Assembly (NCBI GenBank): GCA_007122045.1
Contig: SKJM01000351.1
Coordinates: 1-7,303 of the forward strand
From: Planctomycetales bacterium
GTDB lineage: Bacteria; Planctomycetota; Planctomycetia; Pirellulales; Thermoguttaceae
Direction: 5' to 3'
Length of the DNA stretch: 7,303 bases
Below the pieces are notes generated by a model, which was not told the DNA's origin, made no database searches, and saw only the letters and a program-made list of their open reading frames with translations. A program made the translations under genes and the position numbers. Below are positions 1 through 5,712 of the stretch, piece by piece (position 1 is the first letter of the stretch; every line of letters starts with the position of its first letter).

Positions 1-22
1 CCGCCTGAGGTTCCTTAAGAAT

Positions 23-39
23 GGGCGCCTCCCGCGCCC
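23..39 (-). terminator. Possible terminator hairpin
   Basis: A perfect 6-bp stem (GGGCGC at 23-28, GCGCCC at 34-39) encloses a 5-nt loop. Read on the minus strand it is followed by ATTCTTAAGG, which is only weakly T-rich. A second small stem, CGAGC/GCTCG at 42-60, lies immediately before it in that direction. Together they could end transcription arriving from the coiled-coil gene, but the stem is short and the T tract is poor. Confidence 0.3.
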
Positions 40-107
40 GACGAGCAATCGAAGGGCTCGCTCAGGCCAGTCTGTGCCGAATGGGCCGGTCCTGGGCTTG
101 GGCAAAA

Positions 108-140
108 CATGCCGTCTGCCCCGATCAGGCGGGGGGCATG
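108..140. other. Bulged stem-loop
   Basis: CATGCC at 108-113 pairs with GGCATG at 135-140, and CCCCG at 119-123 pairs with CGGGG at 130-134. This gives 11 base pairs with a 5-nt bulge on one side (114-118) and a 6-nt apical loop. A smaller hairpin, with arms GTGC/GCAC at 150-160 and flanking CCC/GGG, follows at 146-163. The function is unknown, and part of this could be chance in GC-rich DNA. Confidence 0.35.
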
Positions 141-168
141 CGCAGCCCGGTGCCATGCACGGGAATAC

Positions 169-196
169 GCGTCCGGGGGTTTCGACCCCCGGACGC
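169..196. other. Perfect 12-bp stem-loop with TTCG loop
   Basis: The arms are 169-180 and 185-196, perfectly complementary over 12 bp, closing on the 4-nt loop TTCG at 181-184. On the plus strand the loop is UUCG closed by a U-A pair; on the minus strand it is CGAA. No run of T follows on either side, so it is not a textbook intrinsic terminator. It lies about 180 nt downstream of the coiled-coil gene stop. It could be an mRNA 3'-end stabiliser, a terminator of non-canonical type, or part of a structured RNA. The pairing is read directly from the sequence; the role is not known. Confidence 0.6.
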
Positions 197-256
197 TGTT
201 GTGCTGGGGCAAGAACCTGCGGGCTGCAATAACCGTTCACAGTCGACTTCCCCACC

Positions 257-302
257 CTCCGCGGCGCAAAGGACCAGCGATCCAACGGTTGCGGCCGCGG
301 AG
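257..302. other. 13-bp stem-loop with one bulge
   Basis: The 13-nt arm at 257-269 pairs with 289-302, leaving only G294 bulged. The loop of 19 nt can form a further small GGA/TCC pairing (271-273 with 281-283). The inner part of the right arm (AACGGTT, 284-290) could instead pair with AACCGTT at 231-237, so two partly exclusive folds are possible. The function is unknown. Confidence 0.45.
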
Positions 303-375
303 ACGGAAACGGCGCCGCCGACAGCGGAAAGGCGGCCCATGCGGCCGACCGGTGAGTGGTTTCCCGGCTCTGTGC

Positions 376-1284
376 CTACGGCTTGTTGCCCTGGCGTTCT
401 TCCAGCAATTGCGCGCGTTGCGCGCGCATTTCCTCCATCTGGCGATGCAGCCGGTGGATCTCATCGCGTAGCCGGCGAACGGTCGCCTCCCACTCCGGCG
501 GCGCAGGGCGGTGCAATTCGGGGCGCGGCCGGGGCCGATGCTCCGGGTGCGGAGGTCGAACCGCGGGCGCGTCGGGCCGAACCTCGCGCAGCCTGCGCTG
601 GGCCTCGTGCTCGAGCCGCTGGGCCAGCTCGTCGAATCCGCCCGCCCGCAGGTGCTCCACCGCCTGCTTCAGATGCCGCAGTCGCCGGGCTTCTTCCCGC
701 TCGGGCGGAATGGAAGGCGCCGGCTTGGGGCGGAGAACCTGGATGATCTTCTCAAACTCGCGTTCCAGGCGGTCCACCTCGTCGTGCCGGCCGGCCTGCC
801 GTGCCCGATGGAGCGCCTCGCGAACCTCCTTGAGCCGGTGCGTCAACCGTTCCCGTCCCGGCTCCAGGTGGTGCCGGGCGACGATCGCTTGGAGCCGCTC
901 GCGCATCGCCCGCATTTCCCGCTCGAGCTTTTCCGCCCGTTCGGCCTCCTCGGGGCCCAACGCGCGGCGTTCGCGCTGGAGCTGCTCGATTCGCTCCTTG
1001 AGCTTGCGGGCATGCGCCTCGCGTTCCGCTTTCTCGCCTTCCGCCGCCCGCTCACGCTCCAACTTCACGGCCTCGGGCTTTCGCTCCTTGGCGGCGTCCG
1101 CTCGCTCCGCCTCGGGCTTTTGCTCCTTGCCGACAACGGTCTCCTGGGCACCGGGCTTCGGCTCCTTGGCAACGACCTCCTTCTCGGAATCGGCCAGGCC
1201 GGGGCCGGCGCCCGCGGCAAGCATCCACCCCGTCGCCACCACCGCGGCCAAGCCGTGCCGCCACCAACTCGTCAACACGCGCAT
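376..1284 (-). CDS. Secreted Arg/Glu-rich coiled-coil protein
   Basis: This predicted 302-residue protein has no family I can name. Residues 1-31 look like a Sec signal peptide (basic MRVLTSWWRH, then a hydrophobic stretch ending GPGLA before DSEKE). Residues about 33-71 hold three tandem 13-residue repeats around a KE-x-KP-E core. Residues 72-185 are strongly charged heptad-type helix. Two related helical segments at about 151-176 and 203-226 share the pattern L-K/R-x2-K/R-x-A with an A/G-G turn and R-L-E-x-E. A Pro/Arg/His-rich linker (236-265) precedes a last helix (266-297). There are no cysteines. Proteins built from such charged helical repeats are common in planctomycete-like bacteria, so a periplasmic structural or adaptor role is a guess. 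The frame could begin at a TTG at 1368, but ATG at 1284 is chosen: it has AGGAG 8 nt upstream, starts exactly at the signal peptide, and the TTG lies within the -35 box of the proposed promoter. The stop is TAG. Confidence 0.85.
   Translation of the reverse strand: MRVLTSWWRHGLAAVVATGWMLAAGAGPGLADSEKEVVAKEPKPGAQETVVGKEQKPEAERADAAKERKPEAVKLERERAAEGEKAEREAHARKLKERIEQLQRERRALGPEEAERAEKLEREMRAMRERLQAIVARHHLEPGRERLTHRLKEVREALHRARQAGRHDEVDRLEREFEKIIQVLRPKPAPSIPPEREEARRLRHLKQAVEHLRAGGFDELAQRLEHEAQRRLREVRPDAPAVRPPHPEHRPRPRPELHRPAPPEWEATVRRLRDEIHRLHRQMEEMRAQRAQLLEERQGNKP
1074..1190 (-). repeat. Three tandem 39-bp repeats inside coiled-coil gene
   Basis: Units at 1074-1112, 1113-1151 and 1152-1190 each begin CGGGCTT on the plus strand and carry a conserved GCTCCTTG. 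The period is exactly 39 bp, or 13 codons. They encode the (V/A)(A/G)KE-x-KP(E/G) repeats just after the signal peptide. The units have diverged outside the core, so the duplication is not recent. Confidence 0.75.
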
Positions 1285-1292
1285 CGTCGGAT

Positions 1293-1297
1293 CTCCT
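1293..1297 (-). promoter_or_regulatory. Ribosome binding site deciding the 1284 start
   Basis: AGGAG on the minus strand with an 8-nt spacer to ATG at 1284-1282. No such site precedes the longer possible start at 1368. This selects the start that exposes the signal peptide. Confidence 0.75.
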
Positions 1298-1339
1298 ATA
1301 CAGAAGAATGGGAAAAGGATACTGCCCACAACACTCTTG

Positions 1340-1368
1340 AGTCTACCGGAGGCGCCAAGGCGCGTCAA
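1340..1368 (-). promoter_or_regulatory. Sigma70-type promoter of coiled-coil gene
   Basis: TTGACG (1368-1363) and TAGACT (1345-1340) are separated by 17 bp on the minus strand, close to the sigma70 consensus. Transcription would start near 1333, giving a leader of about 50 nt before ATG at 1284. The inverted repeat GCGCC-TT-GGCGC (1363-1352) lies at the -35 end of the spacer. It might be an operator, but 5-bp GC-only arms are easily found by chance here. Confidence 0.6.
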
Positions 1369-1401
1369 CCTGCGGCCAGGGTGAACGGCCGTGGCCGATA
1401 T

Positions 1402-2940
1402 TCACCGGTCGCGAGTCATCAGGCGGGGCGCGCTGTAGCCCCGCTGGCGAATCTCTTCCAACAGCGCCGCCAGTTCGGCGGCCTTCTCGGGATGCGCGGC
1501 AATCAAATTGTCGTGCTGGCCCAGGTCGTCGTGGAGGTTGAACAGGCACGTTTCGTGCGGGTTGGGTTGGTAACCGAGCCATTCGGGCTCCTTGCTCACC
1601 GCGCCCGTGGGGGCGTCGATGTAAACCCAATGGCCCCGGCGGACGCCCCACGGCCGGCCCCACGTCCGATGCACGATCGCCTCGCGGCCGGGATCGTCGG
1701 TCTCGCCCCGCAGCAGCGGCAGCAGGTCGTGGCTGTCCTCGGCGGCCGTGTCGGGCAGGTCGTAGCCGACCAGCGCGGCGAGGGTCGCCATCAGGTCGAC
1801 CTGGCTCACCAGGGCGTCGCTCACCCGCCCGGGGTCGACCACGCCGGGCCAGCGGACGACGAACGGCACGCGATGACCCCCTTCCCAAACGTCCCGTTTC
1901 AGCCCCCGCAGCGGGCCGCGGCTGTCGTGGCCATGGTTGCGGATCCGCGCGTAGGCGTAATGTTCCGGGCCGTTGTCGCTGCTGAAGATCACCAGGGTAT
2001 TTTCGGCGAAGCCGTGGGTTTCCAGGGCCGCGAGCACTTCGCCCAGGTGCGCGTCGCTCTGGTGCATGAAGTCGCCGTAGGGGCCGGCCTCGGTCGTGCC
2101 GCGAAACTCCTCGATGGGCACAATGGGCGTATGCGGCGAGGTCCACGGCCAGTACAAGAAGAAGGGCCGGTCCGGGCGCTGCCGGCCGATCCACGCCACG
2201 GCCTTCTCGGTCAGGCGCGGCATGACGGCATCGAGCCGCCACCCGGCGGCCATCGGGCCGGGACGACATTCCGGACGCCCCTCGAGCGGCACGGGAAAGA
2301 CTTTCAGCGGCACGGTGGGCGGAACCAGGATGCGGTCGTTCTCCATCCAGGTGTACGGTGGGAAGTTCGGCACGTCGTCGCCAAAGTAGTAGTCGAAGCC
2401 GTAATCGAGCGGCCCCCCGGGCACCGGCTTCGACCAATCGAAGGCGTCCGGGTGGTTCTGGTCCTTGACCTCGCGGTTGCGGATGGCCGACCAGTCCCAG
2501 CCCAGGTGCCACTTGCCGATGCAGGCCGTACGGTAGCCCCGTTGCCTGAGCATTTCGGCCATGGTCAGCCGGCCCTCGTCCCACCACGGCCGCCCCCACG
2601 AGTTGACGATCCCCTCCCCCTGCCGCCAGTGATAGCGGCCGGTCAACAGGGCGTACCGGCTCGGCGTGCAAACGCCCGACGAACTATGCGCGTCGGTAAA
2701 ACGGATCCCCTCCCGCGCCAGCCGGTCGAGGTGCGGCGTGGGAATCTTCGACTCCGGGTTCTGCAAGCTGAAATCGCCGTAGCCCTGGTCGTCGCTGTAG
2801 ATGATGACAATGTTCGGAAGCCGTTCGGGCCCCCGGTCGTTGGCGGCGGCGGGCGGGCACCATGCGGCTTGCCACACCGCGGCCGGCAGCAGGATCAGCC
2901 ACGTCGCAAGACGGGCACTGAACGCAATTCGATGGCTCAT
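1402..2940 (-). CDS. Secreted Cys-type arylsulfatase (S1 family)
   Basis: This 512-residue sulfatase hydrolyses a sulfate ester, probably on a sulfated glycan outside the cytoplasm. An N-terminal hydrophobic segment (about 11-33, ending AAAND) acts as signal peptide; a lipobox is not convincing. The alkaline-phosphatase-type fold begins at PNIVIIYSDDQGYGD with metal ligands D50 and D51. The signature CTPSRYALLTG places C91, the residue converted to formylglycine, with R95. Further expected residues are K143 and H145 in GKWHLG, H270 in SPHTP, D322-N323 in SSDNGPE and K348 in RGLKRD. The C-terminal part has the usual LFNLHDD segment. The length is normal for the family, and the sequence looks closest to the arylsulfatase A / N-acetylgalactosamine-6-sulfatase group; the substrate cannot be read from it. 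GGAG sits 8 nt before ATG and the stop is TGA. Its own promoter lies at 3034-3006. Activation needs an FGE or radical SAM maturase (anSME), neither convincingly encoded here. Confidence 0.95.
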   Translation of the reverse strand: MSHRIAFSARLATWLILLPAAVWQAAWCPPAAANDRGPERLPNIVIIYSDDQGYGDFSLQNPESKIPTPHLDRLAREGIRFTDAHSSSGVCTPSRYALLTGRYHWRQGEGIVNSWGRPWWDEGRLTMAEMLRQRGYRTACIGKWHLGWDWSAIRNREVKDQNHPDAFDWSKPVPGGPLDYGFDYYFGDDVPNFPPYTWMENDRILVPPTVPLKVFPVPLEGRPECRPGPMAAGWRLDAVMPRLTEKAVAWIGRQRPDRPFFLYWPWTSPHTPIVPIEEFRGTTEAGPYGDFMHQSDAHLGEVLAALETHGFAENTLVIFSSDNGPEHYAYARIRNHGHDSRGPLRGLKRDVWEGGHRVPFVVRWPGVVDPGRVSDALVSQVDLMATLAALVGYDLPDTAAEDSHDLLPLLRGETDDPGREAIVHRTWGRPWGVRRGHWVYIDAPTGAVSKEPEWLGYQPNPHETCLFNLHDDLGQHDNLIAAHPEKAAELAALLEEIRQRGYSAPRLMTRDR

Positions 2941-3005
2941 GGGGAACGCTCCAGGATGGTCAAATGGAAGCCATGGTTAGTATGACGTTACCTTTGCTTG
3001 CATTG

Positions 3006-3034
3006 AAGATACGCGATAGAGCGTATTGGGTCAA
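3006..3034 (-). promoter_or_regulatory. Sigma70-type promoter of sulfatase gene
   Basis: TTGACC (3034-3029) and TATCTT (3011-3006) are 17 bp apart on the minus strand. The predicted start of transcription near 2999 leaves a leader of about 60 nt before ATG at 2940. The spacer is filled by a perfect inverted repeat, listed separately, which suggests repression at this promoter. It makes the sulfatase a transcription unit separate from the FGE-like gene upstream. Confidence 0.6.
3009..3026. promoter_or_regulatory. Candidate operator inverted repeat in sulfatase promoter
   Basis: ATACGC (3009-3014) and GCGTAT (3021-3026) form a perfect 6-bp inverted repeat with a 6-nt spacer. It sits between the -35 and -10 boxes and overlaps three bases of the -10. 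A dimeric repressor bound here would block RNA polymerase, as expected for substrate-induced sulfatase genes. No regulator gene lies in the window, so the factor is unknown. Confidence 0.45.
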
Positions 3035-3086
3035 ACCGGGCCAAGTACCTCACGGGCCTGCCGGATGCCGAAACTTACAACAACCA

Positions 3087-3108
3087 GACGCCCCGAAGTG
3101 GGGCTGTC
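3087..3108 (-). terminator. Possible intrinsic terminator after FGE-like gene
   Basis: GACGCCCC (3087-3094) pairs with GGGGC-T-GTC (3100-3108), an 8-bp stem with one bulged T and a 5-nt loop. It begins 35 nt after the FGE-like stop. On the minus strand it is followed by a moderately T-rich tract (9 T in 16 nt) rather than a pure T run, so efficiency may be modest. It would separate the upstream operon from the sulfatase promoter. Confidence 0.45.
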
Positions 3109-3143
3109 CAATTCGATAGCCGGCGATCACGGCGCACGGGTCT

Positions 3144-4082
3144 CTACGGCTTCACCTCCGGCGCCAGCACCGGACGGAATCCCACGATGCTATACGGCTT
3201 TTGGGGCGGAAAACGGTTCCGCGAGGCCGAGCGCATATAGCGCAGGCGCACCGCGTCGCTCTTGTCCTCTCCCTGATCCCTGCCGGAGGACCAGCCCCCC
3301 CCGCGGGCGACTTTCTGCTCGCCGACGGCGGGACCGGCCGGGTCCTTGGCTGCCTCCTCATCATAGGGCCCGTACCAGTCGAGACACCATTCATACACGT
3401 TGCCGTGCATGTCGTAGAGTCCCCATGCGTTGGGCTGGCGGCGCCCCTTGACCGGCACCGTCCATCTGAGTGTCGGAACATCGGGCCCCCAGCAGAAGGT
3501 GCTCAAATCTCCTTCCACATTGAACGCCCCCTCCGTTCCCGCCCGGCAGGCATACTCCCATTCTGCTTCTGTGGGCAGGCGATACACATACCCCTCCGGC
3601 AACCGCCCCGCCTTGCGCTCCCTTTCCGTCAGGATCCGGCAGAACTCCACCGCCTTGTCCCAGGTAACACCGTCCATGGGATTCTTGTCCGTCGAGGCCA
3701 GATACTTGGACTCCGTGATGAAGGGGCCGCCCTGATGCACCTCGGGCAGGCTGTGCTCGAAGGCCGCGGCGCGGATGAAGAGGGGCTCGTAGTCGGGCAC
3801 CATGACCGGAAGATACTGGTCCTGCGTGATCTGGGTCTCGGCCATGTAGAAGGGCTTCGAGATCGTCACCCGGTGCTGGACCTCGTCCTCGCCGCGGGCC
3901 ACCTCATCCTTCGGGCTGCCCATGGTGAACGTGCCGGCCTCGATCCGTATCATCGTGATACCGGCCGAATCCGGAATTTCGAACGCCTCCGCCTTCAGCG
4001 TCTTGATGTCGTCGCCGGCGGCGAATGCGGCTTGTGCAAGCAACGCGGTGAGCGTTGCCATGGCTACTGTGTGTTTTTTCAT
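3144..4082 (-). CDS. Secreted FGE-sulfatase-fold protein (SUMF1-like), probably not a true FGE
   Basis: This 312-residue protein belongs to the formylglycine-generating-enzyme-sulfatase fold family (PF03781). It has a clear signal peptide (MKKH, then a hydrophobic run to about residue 21, AFA before AGDD). Family landmarks in order are AGTFTMGS (49-56), the ETQITQDQY segment (82-90), GVTWDKAVEFC (138-148), RLPTEAEWEYACRAG (168-182), WGLYDMHGNVYEWC (220-233), RGGGW (260-264) and terminal GFRPV (301-305). True FGEs carry two cysteines just after the GGSF/Y motif. Here that stretch has serines and charged residues, and the only cysteines (148, 179, 197, 233) lie earlier. Catalytic FGE activity is therefore unlikely; this fold is also used by non-FGE enzymes and binding proteins. 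The start has AAGGAA about 5 nt upstream and lies 13 nt after the preceding stop, implying co-transcription with the beta-helix/LamG gene. The stop is TAG. Confidence 0.9.
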   Translation of the reverse strand: MKKHTVAMATLTALLAQAAFAAGDDIKTLKAEAFEIPDSAGITMIRIEAGTFTMGSPKDEVARGEDEVQHRVTISKPFYMAETQITQDQYLPVMVPDYEPLFIRAAAFEHSLPEVHQGGPFITESKYLASTDKNPMDGVTWDKAVEFCRILTERERKAGRLPEGYVYRLPTEAEWEYACRAGTEGAFNVEGDLSTFCWGPDVPTLRWTVPVKGRRQPNAWGLYDMHGNVYEWCLDWYGPYDEEAAKDPAGPAVGEQKVARGGGWSSGRDQGEDKSDAVRLRYMRSASRNRFPPQKPYSIVGFRPVLAPEVKP

Positions 4083-4095
4083 GCTGATTCCTTGG

Positions 4096-5688
4096 TCACT
4101 GGTACAAATAGGGTTTTATTCTCCGCAGCCAGTTCTGAACGGTCGGCGTAAGCTCCTCGAAGGGTTGTTTTTCCCAATCGAGACGATCATCCCAGTCAAC
4201 CTCCGTATGCCATTTCCGCTGGGCGGCAACTGCGGCGTGGAACCGTCGCTGGTACTCGGTCATGAATGGCAGCTCGCGGGCCATGAAACTTCTCCTGATC
4301 GCATTCAACTGCTGGTTCGCGGTCCATCCGCCCGGCAGGGCATTGAACTCGTCCCAGTTCATTGCCACCGCCGCGTCCCGTTGAGCATCACGAAGCTGGG
4401 CCTCCTTGGCCTTGATCCTGCTGTCGATGTCCTCCAGGCCCTCGCCGACGAAAGCCCTCAGACCCTCGCCGACAAACCCATTCAGCCCCTCCATCTCTTC
4501 CTTGATCGCCGCAATGTCGGGGATGGTGTCGATGATGTCCTGGATTGCTTGCCGCTCTTGATTGAAGGGCCCCCACCGGTGATTGGCCCGGGCCGCCGCA
4601 TCAAACCCGGGGTCGATTAGCCTGGCCTGCGACTCCAACATGCTCCGCATCACACTCCGTCGCTGATCGATCCGGCGCTGCATATCCCGAAGTGAAGCAT
4701 CCTCACGAAACAGCTCGTTGCTGATTTCCCTGTGTTTATCATCGAGACTCCGGATCGTCGCCTGCCACCGTGCATGGCCTTCGGGGTCCTGCTGCCGGTC
4801 GATCTTCGCGAGTTCCTCCTCGGCGGCGCGCCGCTCTGCCCGGTTGCTCACCGCGTCAGGATCGTTCTCCTGCAATTCGCTTCTCCTGGCGTTGAGATCC
4901 TCGGTCAATTTGTCTATCTCTTCCTGCAGCGGCGCAAGGTGGTCGGCCATCGCCACACGCGCCGCTTCCCTGATCTCGTTGACGCGCTGGCCCGTGGCTC
5001 GTGCCCGCTGGTCGATATCGGCCATCTCCTCGGCGTACTGTTCCTTCCGGACCTCGGCCCTCCGGGCGTTCAGTCGCTGATTCAGCTCGTTGCTCCTGGC
5101 CCGGGCGGCCTCGATATCGGGGCGGGCATTGAAGGCGGCGGTCAGCTCGTTCCTCTTCCGGCTCATTTCCGACTTCAGCGCCTCGATCTCCTTTTCGAGC
5201 CGGTCCCCTTCATCGGACCGTTGCATCTCCGCCCGCCTCTCGTTGACGGCCGCATAGAAGTTCGTGTAGAAAACGTGCAGTTCGTCCTCCTGAAGCTTTT
5301 CCGTGGCTCTCATCTGTTTTATCGGGTAGTCGGCATACTTCTCGGCGAAACGCTGGGGATAGTCCGGGCTGATCCGTCGCGAGGAAACCATGGGCACCTC
5401 CGGGATATTGGTGAAGTCCGGATGCACCACGTGGAAGATGCGGAAATGTTCGATCGCGCCGTGGAACGGATTCTTCCCGCCCCGCGCCGCGGCGACGAAG
5501 TTCCGTTTCGCGACGCCCGCGGGATAGACATCCGCCGCGCGGAACCCCGATTTCGCCTCGGCCACCTTCTCGTTGTCCACCCAGAGTCGGATCGTCTTCC
5601 CGTCGATCTCCACCCTGCACAGGGCCCACTGGCCCTTTTCGATCGCCGTGCGCGACCGGACCTCCTCGCTCTTGCCCCCGACGCGCAT
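4096..5688 (-). CDS. C-terminal part of interrupted LamG/coiled-coil protein
   Basis: This 530-residue segment is in the same frame as, and directly continues, the upstream ORF beyond an in-frame TAA at 5712-5710. Residues 1-86 are the second half of a LamG-like domain (GQWALCRVEIDGKTIRLWVD, then AIEHFRIFH). About 87-145 is a linker. About 150-350 and 375-440 are highly charged with heptad character, probably long coiled coil, with an 8-residue duplication around FVGEG (404-418). The C-terminus (440-530) is rich in Trp and aromatic residues and matches nothing I recognise. The ATG at 5688 has no Shine-Dalgarno sequence and falls within a domain, so it is unlikely to be a natural start; the readable frame resumes at 5709. 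Thirteen nt separate its TGA from the FGE-like gene. Either this is the dead tail of a broken gene or the TAA is an error or is read through. Confidence 0.7.
   Translation of the reverse strand: MRVGGKSEEVRSRTAIEKGQWALCRVEIDGKTIRLWVDNEKVAEAKSGFRAADVYPAGVAKRNFVAAARGGKNPFHGAIEHFRIFHVVHPDFTNIPEVPMVSSRRISPDYPQRFAEKYADYPIKQMRATEKLQEDELHVFYTNFYAAVNERRAEMQRSDEGDRLEKEIEALKSEMSRKRNELTAAFNARPDIEAARARSNELNQRLNARRAEVRKEQYAEEMADIDQRARATGQRVNEIREAARVAMADHLAPLQEEIDKLTEDLNARRSELQENDPDAVSNRAERRAAEEELAKIDRQQDPEGHARWQATIRSLDDKHREISNELFREDASLRDMQRRIDQRRSVMRSMLESQARLIDPGFDAAARANHRWGPFNQERQAIQDIIDTIPDIAAIKEEMEGLNGFVGEGLRAFVGEGLEDIDSRIKAKEAQLRDAQRDAAVAMNWDEFNALPGGWTANQQLNAIRRSFMARELPFMTEYQRRFHAAVAAQRKWHTEVDWDDRLDWEKQPFEELTPTVQNWLRRIKPYLYQ
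4439..4486 (-). repeat. 24-bp tandem duplication
   Basis: Two 24-bp units, 4439-4462 and 4463-4486, share CCCTCGCCGAC and further matching bases. They encode two 8-residue copies of the pattern L-x2-FVGEG in the gap between two coiled-coil stretches. Because the period is a multiple of three, the frame is kept. Confidence 0.6.
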
Positions 5689-5709
5689 CTGCAGTACCGG
5701 CTCGCCCGC

Positions 5710-5712
5710 TTA
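5710..5712 (-). other. In-frame TAA splitting the LamG domain
   Basis: The codons before it read FKLVLT and those after it, in the same frame, read AGEPVLQM. Both sides fit consecutive strands of one LamG-like domain. One substitution (for example from AAA, CAA, GAA or TAC) would explain it; no base needs to be inserted or lost. The four genuine gene ends in the window use TAG or TGA, so this is the only TAA in frame. Confidence 0.75.

Larger units (their letters stand above)
1..375. other. Gene-free region dense in stem-loops
   Basis: This stretch follows the stop codon of the coiled-coil gene (minus strand) and runs to the window edge. Open frames exist on both strands, but none has a Shine-Dalgarno sequence, recognisable protein features or steady codon bias, so I call no gene. 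It holds at least five inverted repeats: 23-39, 42-60, 108-140, 146-163, 169-196 and 257-302 are the ones I can pair by eye. A seven-base alternative pairing, AACCGTT at 231-237 with AACGGTT at 284-290, partly competes with the 257-302 stem. It could be a long structured 3' UTR with termination signals, a small structured RNA, or an extragenic palindromic array. I see no tRNA-like cloverleaf. Confidence 0.5.

Noticed and set aside
169..196. tRNA T-arm or tRNA gene
   Set aside because: The GGGGG...TTCGAC...CCCCC stretch looks T-arm-like, but the pairing runs 12 bp with a 4-nt loop, and no anticodon arm, D-arm or acceptor stem can be arranged around it.
125..340. A 71-codon minus-strand frame after the coiled-coil gene, with a hydrophobic N-terminus
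   Set aside because: It has no Shine-Dalgarno sequence, its codon use turns irregular after the first third, and the 12-bp and 13-bp stem-loops lie inside it. A small exported peptide cannot be fully excluded.
333..347. Terminator hairpin directly after the coiled-coil gene
   Set aside because: CGGCC/GGCCG is only a 5-bp stem and is followed by just three T, so it is not distinguishable from chance in this GC-rich stretch.
21..746. A 241-codon plus-strand frame starting in the gene-free region
   Set aside because: Its second half is antisense to the coiled-coil gene, and the product is Ala/Pro/Arg-rich with no domain, typical of a spurious frame in GC-rich DNA.
511..2985. An 824-codon plus-strand open frame
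   Set aside because: It lies antisense and in codon register to the sulfatase and coiled-coil genes, runs through both promoters, and shows no domain, signal or start site. Long antisense frames of this kind are usual in GC-rich DNA, and the minus-strand proteins are clearly real.
3201..4151. A 316-codon plus-strand open frame
   Set aside because: It is antisense to the FGE-like gene, whose family motifs are unambiguous. Its product has no recognisable motif.
5688..5709. Independent start of a second gene at ATG 5688
   Set aside because: No ribosome binding site precedes it and it falls between strands of a LamG-like fold, so it is better read as the continuation of the upstream frame.
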